From positions 20,299,198 to 20,363,197 of the forward strand of contig NC_087077.1 in the NCBI RefSeq assembly GCF_026151205.1: DNA of 64,000 nucleotides, given 5' to 3'. Shown piece after piece: positions 35,118 through 45,359 of this stretch (position 1 is its first letter; every line of letters begins with the position of its first letter). Source of the DNA: Bolinopsis microptera. Taxonomy: Eukaryota; Ctenophora; Tentaculata; Lobata; Bolinopsidae. Below the pieces are notes generated by a model. That model saw only the letters and a program-made list of their open reading frames with translations. It was not told where the DNA came from and did not search any database. The position numbers were made by a program, and so were the translations under genes.

Positions 35118-35423
35118 TTACTAGCAGGAACCCGTCTAACCTTAAAGTGGTGTCAAGACTCGAGAGACTAAAATAATTATTACCTATTTAATTCACGTTT
35201 TTGACACCTCTTGGGAGTCCAAATTTTGGGCACTAAAATTCTTATTCCTTGGCCAATTTTTCATTTTTACATGCTGATTTGAAGGCCATTAAAGCATTTG
35301 ACCCAGTCAAAAAAGTTTCAGTTGTATATCTTTTACGGTTTTTGCGGAAAGTCGCGTTAAAGTTGATGCCTTGGTGTCAGTAAAATGGCACGGATCCATA
35401 TATCCATATATATCGTCTCGCTT
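35118..35423 (+). mobile_element. 305-bp repeat, left member of an inverted pair
   Basis: Starts TTACTAGCAGGAACCCGTCT and ends at CATATATATCGTCTCGCTT. An inverted copy occupies 43218-43522 with about 80-90% identity by eye. The outer 50 bp is found inverted again at 39779-39830. The termini look like those of a dispersed non-autonomous element; the superfamily is not identified. Confidence 0.75.
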
Positions 35424-37726
35424 ACACATGTTCCTCAAGGAAACCCTGTCTTCAAATCTGTCAGGCAGACCCACCTGACAATCACAACACTAGATCAACC
35501 AAAATTTTTAACATTTTAACCCCAAAGTTCAGAATGACTGACTTTACTACTAGTGTAATGTGCTTGCGAGGTAAGTTAAAACGTGCGCTATTAGCTAATC
35601 AACATAATCACGCCCTGCTTGATTGGACCGTCAAAGATTTTGACTGCACAAATGTTATTGTCCAAACATAACTGGCTGGCCCAGTGGCAAATAGTCAGGC
35701 GTCCAGGAATTTAACACCTAGTCAAAATTTGTTGATAACCGGTAAAAAAAGATTCTTGTGGAAAAAATATTCACATTAATTTAAAATTAAATCAAAATTG
35801 GTCGCTCTCAGGGCTAACGCGATGTTACATCATTTTATCGATTCGAAGTTCGAATCGAGCGCATTCCTAGATTCCATGACTATTTCTTACCTATAAGATT
35901 GCTTGACTATTTTTTGCGCATTCAGACACCAAAAAACGCGCAGAAAACGCGCGCTATCCATTCCTGCTTCCTCAACATCCCGGAATATGAAAAAATAGTC
36001 ATGTAAAATAGTCATTTGAAATAGTCATGCAAAATTTCAGCTCTGATACGCTAAAATATCAAGTTAATCTTAAACAATCGACAATCTAATATCAATCCTC
36101 CCAATCCTCCCAATCCTCCCAGCCATATTAACTGGTGAACGGTGTAAATATAGAGCGGTATTTTAAAATGTAGCATTCAAAATTTTATGGATTCAAGTTG
36201 GCTCCTTTAGTCTAGATTCATTTAGAAAATTCTCGAAGTTCGAGTAATACAGTATTCTCAGGGTTTGGCGCTTAAGGAAGCTTCACATCCGAGACCGATT
36301 TCCACGAATCAATTTAATATTGTAGCTACAAGTCAACAACAGTGCAAGTGGGAAGGAAGTGAATCTAGCCATTGCTACTATATCAGGGGAACTCGTGTGT
36401 TCTAGGCTTAAGCAAGCTTCACATCCTAGATCATCTAGAGTACAGTGCAGACAACCCCCTCCATTATACATCCCTATCCCGCTTTAAGTCCGAAGTTTAT
36501 CGTCTAATATTGTATCTTACCTGGCAGAAGCAAGCTTCAGATCCAAAGTCAGGCCAAAATATCATCACAAGGTCGAAGCCACTTTCAGAGTAGCGAATCG
36601 TTCATCATGCTGATGAGAGTTAAATCTCAGAACTCGATCTACCGAGCCACTATGAAGCATGGAATGAAGAAGTATGTGGGCTAGGCTATATAGTTCTTTT
36701 AAAAAATATTTCCTTGCGTTTCAAATAAATTAAAGAATTCTCAGAAATTTTTTATTTAATTTCAAAATTTGCAATTGCATATTCATCCGGTAATTATTCT
36801 AATGGATACGCTAAGCATTTCAAACTAATCTTGACCTGGGAGAAGAGCTGACCAGTGACAAGTCGGCCGCGAAGCGGCCGAAAAATATATAGCCTTTTTT
36901 TCTTCCCAAACTGGATTCCTAGTCATATTTAAAATTTATTCCACTGGGCTGGCTGGTCACACACATCTCAATTAAAATTACGCTAGGCCACTGTTTTCCA
37001 AGTCTTGTCCTGTGAGTAAAGTATGTGTGAGAAAGTTTTAATAAAATCATTGTATATTTATTTATTTTTGAATTTTAAAAATCTAATTTGAGAATGAAGG
37101 TTAAAGAAATTTTTAATTAGCACTGTATAGTTTAAGATATTTATAGCTTATTATAACAATTGATACAAAGGCCATAATCTTTCACCAGCTCTCCAATATC
37201 CACCTTGAAGCTGCATTTTATATCCTAAATATAAACTAAATCATGTTTTAGTGTAGACTTTTGTCACAACAAGACTGCAACCTATAGTAACAATTATAAA
37301 CAGAACCTCTAATGTCTGCTAACAATTTTTCTTCTAGTCCTAATCTGAGCCTTGTCTCTAAAAACTTAACTGAACTAGCGTTTCGGTGTGTGCAAAAGCT
37401 TCCAGGCACGCGCATTCCTTGCCCCGTTAGTTACCTGTCCTTCATAAACCAAACTAGCAGTCAGGACAAAAAGTCATACACCAAATGGGCATTATATTTT
37501 ATGAATTGTTTTACATCTTTTTATTCTGTAAAAATGTGCTAAAATTAAATTTCTTGTTTCATTGAATTTCTTGTTTCATTGTTTCATTGCTTTATATATA
37601 GTAAGATTTTATATACTATCATTTATGAAAAAGAGCATTATGATCACAAACGAGCTTTCATTCTACCTTTTGCCGTGTACCTTTTTCGACTCCACGGAGT
37701 CCCTGATGGACTTTTGTTTACTTTTG
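35424..37726. other. Non-coding DNA between nested repeats
   Basis: I see no gene. It includes a perfect hairpin at 36864-36880 (CGGCCGC-GAA-GCGGCCG). Small ORFs lack domains. Confidence 0.5.
36864..36880. other. Perfect GAA-loop hairpin
   Basis: CGGCCGC GAA GCGGCCG: a 7-bp GC stem closed by GAA, containing the GCGAAGC core known as an exceptionally stable DNA mini-hairpin. Confidence 0.75.
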
Positions 37727-39240
37727 TTAAGGCCAGAGGGGGGGGTAAATGGCACTTTTCTAGTTTTCACATATTTGATAATAGCTGCTGGAGACGAACA
37801 AGAAGAAAAAAACCAGATCAAAATCTGACCTTGCGTTCCTGAGATATCGCGCGCTAAATTTTGAGGTTTACCTGTAATTACATGTTGAACTGGATCTTTA
37901 AACGGCTGTAACTTTTTTGACCTTTCGATTCCTTAGTTGAGAAAACCGGCCACTCCCTGATCTTGAGGTTTGGTACTGTGGTTCCTTAGACAATTATCCT
38001 CATTTATTATGTGAGCGATTTTTGTTATTTGACTCGGTTCTTGAATTATGAGGTTAACCATGTCAAAAATTCGGAAAATTTAGCTGGTTAACCTCATAAT
38101 TCGAGAACCGAGTCAAATAAAAAAAATCGGTCACATAATAAATGAGGATAATTGTCCAAGGAACCACTGTACCAAATCTCAATATCAGGGGGTGGCTGGT
38201 TTTCTCAACTAAGGAATCGAAAGGTCAAAAAATGTGTTTTGAGATAGATGCAATTTAGTGTTTTCAAAATTTTGAATATTCACTGGAATGTATCACAGTT
38301 CGTTAGTTAGGACTTTTTATAAACTTAATAACGTTTGCTTGATCAGACCTGGCCGTCCCCTAAATGATTTTAGCTACTTTCAGTAGTTAATTTCCTTGTA
38401 TTGTAAAAAATGAGGTTAACCAAGACTTCCTGTAAACACTAACTGCTTAAAATTTGGTTGTTAACCTCGCTTTAGACCATATAACACTGGGATTGGTTTA
38501 TCAATATGTTATTATATATGTAGTAAAACATTTGCACAGTATAACGATTAAGTTTTTGAGGTTAAAATATAATTGATTAGTCAGGTATTCAAAAAATGAG
38601 AGGTTAACCTCATTTTTTAGCCATTTACGGGTAAAATCTTCTACTAAAATATGGTCAGTTCGAATCACCTTTGTCACGTGATTATAGTTGTAGGCATTGT
38701 GATACCAATAGATACCTCACTTCGATATTGTGGTACATTACATAAGTAAGAATCGTATGTATATTCCCTACGGTACCAAAATGTGTTGGTTAACCTCATT
38801 TTTTTCATTTTCCCAAGATAAAAGAAAGTCAATCAACACGTCATCTATTTAGAAATGTGTATACCGTAAACTTACGATGAAAATAATAACTCTATCATTT
38901 GATCTATTCTCGCTATATCTAAAAGACGAGGTTAACCTCATATAATCACGTTTGGATATTACTTTCTCTGACAATTATGAACCTAAAATTTAGAGTTTAC
39001 ATTTGCTGACCGAAATAACAAAAAATTATGGCGTGTAATAAAATATTAACCTCAATTTTATTAACCTCAATGTTGTATAGTCAATTTTGTGAAAATCGGT
39101 TAACCTCAATTATAAAATAAAGTTAATCAGCTACAAATATGTGAATAGCGGCAATGTTTTTGTCATTAAAAATTAAATCGATTTAGAAAATAATATTTTG
39201 GTAGAATTTTTTGACCCCTTACCCCCCCCTCTGGCCTTAA
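37727..39240. mobile_element. TTAA-flanked inverted-repeat element, 1.5 kb
   Basis: TTAA at both edges (37727-37730 and 39237-39240), with inverted termini GGCCAGAGGGGGGGTAA facing inward. TTAA target choice is typical of piggyBac and Kolobok elements. The interior has no transposase. It holds a giant hairpin (37914-38231) and at least nine dispersed GGTTAACCTCA motifs, some as the palindrome GAGGTTAACCTC. Confidence 0.75.
37914..38231. repeat. 147-bp inverted repeat with 24-bp spacer
   Basis: The left arm 37914-38060 is nearly the reverse complement of the right arm 38085-38231 (for example TTTGACCTTTCGATTCCTTA against TAAGGAATCGAAAGGTCAAA). It would form a long hairpin as RNA or extruded DNA. 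Confidence 0.9.
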
Positions 39241-39259
39241 TAATTTGACCAACCTTTCT

Positions 39260-39538
39260 CAGTGGCGTAACGAAGGGCCCCGCTGACCCCGCTGTGCAGG
39301 GGGGCGCCGTCTTAGGGGGGCGCCAAATCGTCGTTTGAATGTGGGACAATTTCGAAAACTTAACTAAAGTACTAGCAAAACTGCGCGTTTTGCTCTAGAT
39401 ACACACTTTTTTAGAGATTTTACCGGCTCATCCTCTAAAATCACCTAATTTGTTCAATTTTAGGGAGGGGCACCAAAAGGGGAGGGGGCGCCTTTTCGGC
39501 GGGGGGGGGGGGGGCCAACAGGCAACGTTACGCCACTG
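39260..39538. mobile_element. 279-bp MITE with CAGTGGCGTAACG ends
   Basis: CAGTGGCGTAACG at the left and CGTTACGCCACTG at the right form a perfect 13-bp terminal inverted repeat. The CAGTGGCG start is typical of hAT-type non-autonomous elements. An 8-bp target duplication is not evident. The interior is G/C-skewed with long G runs near 39500. Confidence 0.7.
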
Positions 39539-39778
39539 ATGATTGGGAGTTAGTCAAGAGACCAGTAATAGCATAGTAGGAACGTAGATTGTTTGGGCCC
39601 AGAAAAACATGTTTAATACCGCTATGAACCCGTCATAAGCCGGGGACTACTATGAAAGTGATGATGCTGTGTTGTTGAAAGACCTTCGACCAATCAAAGA
39701 TGTACCTCATCACGCCAAGCAGTTATGCTTGTAGGTGAATATACACTTATAGAGTACAACAACTTTATAACACTCCTT

Positions 39779-39830
39779 AGTCTCTCAAGTCTTGACACCA
39801 CTTTAGGGTTAGACGGGTTCCTGCTAGTAA
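39779..39830 (-). repeat. 50-bp end of the ACTAGCAGGAACCCG family
   Basis: Inverted relative to 35118 and almost identical over 50 bp. 35118-39830 could therefore be one 4.7-kb unit with 50-bp terminal inverted repeats, or these are independent fragments. Confidence 0.6.
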
Positions 39831-40956
39831 AGCCATCAAAAATCCGAATTCTTTTTCTTTTTTTAACGTTTTTTATTTCAGCAAATGATTTTTAAATCCA
39901 CTTTTTATACAGTAAGTAAGAAAAACAGTCGTTCAGCAGTAAACATTTTAAAATATGTGTACATGATCAGTGTCTAATATCACATATCATCTTCATCAAA
40001 TGGGTTTTCGTGCATGAAATACTAAATAGTCCATGCTTAAAGCATCAGTGATTTCTAGCTTTATGGAAACCTTTTTTCATCAAACTACCCCGGTCCTGCA
40101 TTTCAGTGTTAACTTTTACAAGCCATTCGGCGTGAAGTGGTTTTATCTTAGACAACTTTAGGTTAACTTTAGGTTAAGTTAATCACGTGGAGCTTTCCTA
40201 GCACTGTTTCATTACCTCCCCTCAGTAATATGAACTATAACAACGCCGGACAATGTCCTTGGCAACAAGATTTACCGTAATATCTAGAGGCTAGAACAAG
40301 TTTGTCATGTTGGCGGGGACGGACCTTTACTGATAGTTGAAATTCGACATATGACGTCATCTAGCGTCATCTAGCGTCATCTAGCGTGAAATATCGCCAG
40401 ATGATGATAGATGACGCTAGATGACGCTAGATGACGCTAGATGACGCCAATTAGCGACATTGTTGCTAAGTGCACGGCACCTTTCGAATGTCGCTATCTA
40501 GCGCTATCTAGCGCTATCTAGCGCTATATGACGCTATATGACGCTATATGACGCTATATGACGCTATATGACGCTAGATGACGCTAAGCACGCAGCACTG
40601 ACGCCAGGCGACAGATAGCGCTATTTTCATAAAATTTCCGCCCTTTTTTTTGCGACATCTAGCGGTATCTAGCGCTATCTAACGCTATATGTCGGAACGA
40701 CATCTGACGCAGCGCTATCTAGCGCTATCTAGCGCTATCTGGCGCTATCTAGCGGAGAATGTCGGTTTGTGACAGTTTACGCTAGATAGCGCTATCTAGC
40801 GCTAGATATCGCGGCGACAGCTAGCGCTAGATAGCGCTATCTAGCGTAAACTGTCACAAACCGACATTCTCCGCTAGATAACGCTTGTTAGCGCTAGATA
40901 GCGCTATCTAGCGGAGAATATCGGTTTGTGACAGTTAACGCTAGATAGCGCTAGAT

Positions 40957-41050
40957 TTGTCATACGTTGTATGACCCGCCGCGCACGAAGTGCGCGGCTC
41001 CCCCTGTAGCGTCGAAGTGAAGCGGCAGTGGGGGTCACCGCGTGATACAA
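40957..41050. mobile_element. 94-bp multi-hairpin element, copy 1
   Basis: Starts TTGTCATACGTTGTATGACC and ends GTGATACAA. Internal hairpins: GTCATAC-GTT-GTATGAC; CCGCGCAC-GAA-GTGCGCGG; CCCCCTGT paired with an AGTGGGGG block; and a GTCGAAGTGAAGCGGC bulged stem. A second copy of identical length is at 42499-42592. Confidence 0.75.
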
Positions 41051-41115
41051 CGCTAGATAGCGCTATCTAGCGCTAGATATCGCGGCGACAGCTATAGCTA
41101 TGGCTATAGTTGTTA

Positions 41116-41580
41116 AACGTTAAATATCTAACGTTGGTTATAAGTTTGATTTTTAACGTTGCAAAACGTTTATTATTTGACGTCAGATCAAGGTTACCTT
41201 ATTAACTATAAGCAGAGTTTAAAATTCAACTACATTTTAAAGTTGTATGTAGGTTACATATAAAACGTTGTTAAACGTTAAATATCTAACGTTGGTTATA
41301 GGTTTTATTTTTAACGTTGCAAAACGTTTATTATTTGACGTCAGATCAAGGTTACCTTATTAACTTTAAGTAGGGTTTAAAATTCAACTACATTTTAAAG
41401 TTGTATGTAGGTTACACATAAAACGTTGTTAAACGTTAAATATCTAACGTTGGTTATAGGTTTTATTTTTAACGTTGCAAAACGTTTATTATTTTACATT
41501 AGATCAAGGTTATCTTATCAACTATAAGCAACGTTCAAAACTCAACTAAATTTTAACGTTGTATGTAGGTTACATATAAA
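41116..41580. repeat. 158-bp tandem repeat, three units
   Basis: AACGTTAAATATCTAACGTT starts at 41116, 41274 and 41432, exactly 158 bp apart; the last unit is more diverged. Units are rich in AACGTT palindromes. Confidence 0.93.
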
Positions 41581-41693
41581 AACTTTGCCAGCTGGTATAG
41601 GCTTAGACTAATATTTTGAGAAAAAGCGGCGCGTGATAGTAAATTACGAGTATCACCCGTTAACGAGTGAGATTCGTCCAGTATAACCTGTTT

Positions 41694-41750
41694 ATGCTCT
41701 AACCATAGCCCTCTCGCTAGTAGTACGCTTAGACACATGGCTATGTGAAA
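41694..41750 (-). repeat. Fragment of a dispersed repeat shared with 59670-59775
   Basis: TGCTCTAACCATAGCCCTCT and CACATGGCTATGTG recur inverted at about 59675-59770, where the unit is longer. Confidence 0.5.
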
Positions 41751-42290
41751 GAAGATGATGTAAAGATCTAAATGTTAAATTAGCATTTGCAAATTCAGTT
41801 AAACAAAAATTTCAGTTAAACAAAAATTTCAATTTTATGCCATTTATTACAGATTAATTGTATATTTAATAGTATATATTAAATTAATAGTATTGAAATC
41901 TCGCACAGCAAGTTATTAAAAGAATGTAATGAGAGTCGAGCCGAATTTATTGTTCAGTAATCACATATATCGTACCCACGAGTTTTCAGTTTACGAACTA
42001 CGCGCAAGTGTGAAGTGCAAGCGCGAAAGCTTTAGTGCAATTTAGCTACGAAAATACCAAAACCCTTAAAATGCGATGCATTCAGTATTTAGAATTAATA
42101 TATTATAAATTTATAAGTTATGTCAATCCTCTTACCTGGGGACCCAGGCTATTATGTACATGTTCATAAACATTAAGATTTGGCGGAATGACAGGCTGAG
42201 CGCGGCCCAGTAACAATCCTCGGGATCGGAATTATTTTGGATAAATACTTTACAGCTTTGAGCTTCGAGTAATCTATTTGACGATGTTTG

Positions 42291-42357
42291 TTGTAGCGCG
42301 ATGCACTACTGGGCCGCGCCGCGCAGCCAATAATATAATGCTTCTTGCAACCACTAG
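42291..42357. mobile_element. Decayed copy of the 9-bp-TSD miniature family
   Basis: Begins TTGTAGCGCGATGCACTACT like the right end of the family at 47999-61272, then diverges. Confidence 0.6.
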
Positions 42358-42498
42358 TGCTTTATTAAACATACTTGGTCAGTACGTTACTGTATGTACG
42401 AACTTTTAAAAGGTGTCGAACTGTACAAATTTTGAAAAGCTGTCGAGGAATTTTTACCGAATTTTTAAAAAAATGTTTGTTTTTTAGCAGTAATCATT

Positions 42499-42592
42499 TT
42501 GTCATACGTTGTATGACCCGCCGCGCACGAAGTGCGCGGCTCCCCCTGTATCGTCGAAGTGAAGCGACAGTGGGGGTCACCACGTGATACAA
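42499..42592. mobile_element. 94-bp multi-hairpin element, copy 2
   Basis: Same 94-bp length and stems as 40957-41050. Two paired changes preserve the CGTCGAAGTGAAGCG stem region (GTAGCG..GCGGCAG against GTATCG..GCGACAG), and one change lies in the GTCACC-CGTGA part. The flanks are unrelated, so it is a mobile or repeatedly copied unit. Confidence 0.75.
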
Positions 42593-42839
42593 TAATCACT
42601 TCAGTCCGAACAAATTATTTTTGTCCGGGAGGTTACATTTCAGATTTAAAATATTAACATGCATCCGCACGTCATCGTTTCCCGCCATTTTAACACAAAT
42701 TTTTGCAATTAGCTTTTTATTATATATTTCGAAAATTTATGAGGCGAATTTTTCCCAAACTAATCCCGAACTGAAAAAACGTGCCGAACTGTACGAATTT
42801 TTTACGACTTTTGTACGAACTGACCAACTATGTTATTAA

Positions 42840-43032
42840 ATTGGCGATATGCACCATGACTGGGCCTCGCCGAGCTGTGAACATGAACAGTGAATTGGAT
42901 TGACATCGTGAATCGACGCGATGCGTTACTGTGAGTGTGTCGCGCCGCGCATCCAAAAATGCTTCTCGGTATCCAATAATGCTTTTCGGCGAAATGCACC
43001 ACTGAGCTGTGAAAGATTGGCATCATGAATCA
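42840..43032. mobile_element. Two decayed copies of the 9-bp-TSD miniature family
   Basis: Adjacent diverged inverted copies recognisable by GATATGCACCATGACTGGGC..GATTGACATCGTGAATC and GAAATGCACCACTGAGCTG..GATTGGCATCATGAATCAA. Confidence 0.55.
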
Positions 43033-43217
43033 ACGATGTTAGTAACTTGTATAAATTTCGTCGAAATAGTACGTGCCGCTTTCTTCCGATCCCGAAATGT
43101 TATTGTTAAGGGTCGACGGTCGTTTACATATTAGTATTACGTAATCAGCTGAGGAGGTTGGGGTTTTCAAATGATTATTGATTACGCTAGTGTAATATTG
43201 ACATCTTACTATATATA

Positions 43218-43522
43218 AAGCGAGACGATATATATGGATGTGTTTATCCGTACCATTTTACTGACACCACGGCATCAACTTTAACGCGACTTTCCGCAAA
43301 AACCGTAAAAGATATGCAACTGATACTTTTTTGACTGGGTCAAATGCTTTAATGGCCTCCAAATCAGCATGAAAAAATAAAAAATTGGCCAAGGAATAGG
43401 AGTTTTAGAGCCCAAAATTTGAACCACCAAGTGGTGTCAAAAACGCGAATTAAATTGGTAATAATTATTTAGTCTCTTGAGTCTTGACACTATTTTAGGG
43501 TTATACGGGTTCCTGCTAGTAA
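43218..43522 (-). mobile_element. 305-bp repeat, right member of an inverted pair
   Basis: Inverted copy of 35118-35423, from AAGCGAGACGATATATATGG to CGGGTTCCTGCTAGTAA. Confidence 0.75.
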
Positions 43523-43936
43523 ATATAATAGCTATGGTAAAACTGATTACGGGGTATGTGAACGACCCCTCATTGTTAGTAATCAGTTCCATACATAGCT
43601 ATTAAGCTATTAGTATTATGTCACAATCACACTAGCGAGCGTAATAATTTGGAAAACCCCGGCCGGCGGCATCAGGCCCTTTATATAATTATAATATGTA
43701 AACGACCCCTTGATTAAGTGATATTTAATATTTTGTTCCACTCAGCCGAATATTTGATAAATCGAGTGTAATAGTTGGGTGACTTCGACGAGCCGCGCAA
43801 GCTTATAGTTATATCATTTGCATTCTCACTTAAATTATAATTAATTTTCATACACAGTAAAAATTAATTTTCATATAAAATAAAAATAACAAAAAAGATT
43901 GGGTGGGAAAAGACAGGCTGCGCTTACGGTCCCAGT

Positions 43937-44094
<158 letters not shown>

Positions 44095-45045
44095 TAGGAT
44101 TACTGTTACTGTGATAGGATATGATATCTTGTGCTATATGTAGCGACGACATCTGACGCAGCGACATATAGCGCTAGATAGCGACATCTAGCGCTAAATA
44201 GCCTGAACTGTCACGACCCAAAATTCTTCGCTATTTAGCGCTATCTAACGCTATTTAGCGCTATCTAACGCTATCTAGCGCTATATGTCGCAACGACATC
44301 TGATGCTATATAGCGCTATCTGGCGCTATATAGCGCTAGATAGCGTGAACTGTCGTAAACTGACTTATCCCGCTATCCAGCGCTTGATGTCGCCTGCGTC
44401 AGATGTCGTCGCGACAGATGTCGTCAGATGACGTCAGATATCGCTAGATGGCGTCAGATAGCGTCAGATGTCGCGGCAACATATGACGCTAGATGACGCT
44501 AGATGTCGTCCCTAGAATTTTTATGAAAATAGCGCTATCTGTCGCCTGGCGTCAGTGCTGCGTGCTTAGCGTCATCTAGCGTCATCTAGCGTCATCTAGC
44601 GTCATATAGCGTCATATAGCGCTAGATAGCGCTAGATAGCGACATTCGAAAGGTGCCGTGCACTTAGCGACAATGTCGCTAATTGGCGTCATCTAGCGTC
44701 ATCTGGCGTCATCTAGCGTCATCTATCATCATCTGGCGATATTTCACGCTAGATGACGCTAGATGACGCTAGATGACGTCATATGTCGAATTTCAACTAT
44801 CAGTAAAGGTCCGCGGGGACTAGCTCATGAACTATGTCATTGAGTACCATAATTTCGTTGACTTTTTCGCCAAGTGACCCTTGAAAACATCATATACCAG
44901 TGAAGTTTTCTATGCCTCCGGCAGACCAAGGAGAACCGTTCCGTTGTTAACTTACGGCACAATAAAGTTCTCATAGTTGTCATATTCTGGACGAAAAGTT
45001 AGAATTTTTGAAAAAATTTCAAAGGACTTTAACTTGGACCGACCT

Positions 45046-45140
45046 TACATGAACGGACTTTATTTGAACGGACATTAAGATGAAGGTTATATTAGGGCCT
45101 CCAGCGTTCAATTAATGTCCGTCCAAATAAGGTCCGATAA
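45046..45140. repeat. Short fold-back repeat
   Basis: CGGACTTTATTTGAACGGAC followed by ATTAA is mirrored by TTAATGTCCGTCCAAATAAGGTCCG, giving a hairpin with about 30-bp arms. Confidence 0.6.
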
Positions 45141-45226
45141 GGTAGTTAGCTAGGAGTATTCCTTAAAAGAAAGTTTTAATCACATCAACAAAATATGCAT
45201 CCCATACAGCCCAATGAAACATAAAA

Positions 45227-45349
45227 TTAAAACACTTTGAACACAATTGCCAACACAATTGCCACAAAACCGATCAAAATGCTCTTCCAGCAACCTTTGC
45301 TTATCTTGTCAAATTCTAACTTGTTCTCTTCATTGCTTCGCCAGAGAAT
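45227..45349 (-). CDS. Candidate terminal exon with C-terminal membrane anchor
   Basis: On the minus strand, acceptor TTATTTGTTGCAG is followed by 40 codons ending in a stop at 45227-45229. The peptide has a charged first half (ILWRSNEENKLEFDKISKGC) and then a hydrophobic stretch (SILIGFVAIVLAIVFKVF) right at the end, the pattern of a tail-anchored membrane protein. An ATTAAA polyadenylation-like hexamer follows about 50 bp downstream. Upstream exons should lie to the right, but I could not connect any, so the protein family is unknown. Confidence 0.5.
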   Translation of the reverse strand: MLWRSNEENKLEFDKISKGCWKSILIGFVAIVLAIVFKVF

Positions 45350-45359
45350 CTGCAACAAA

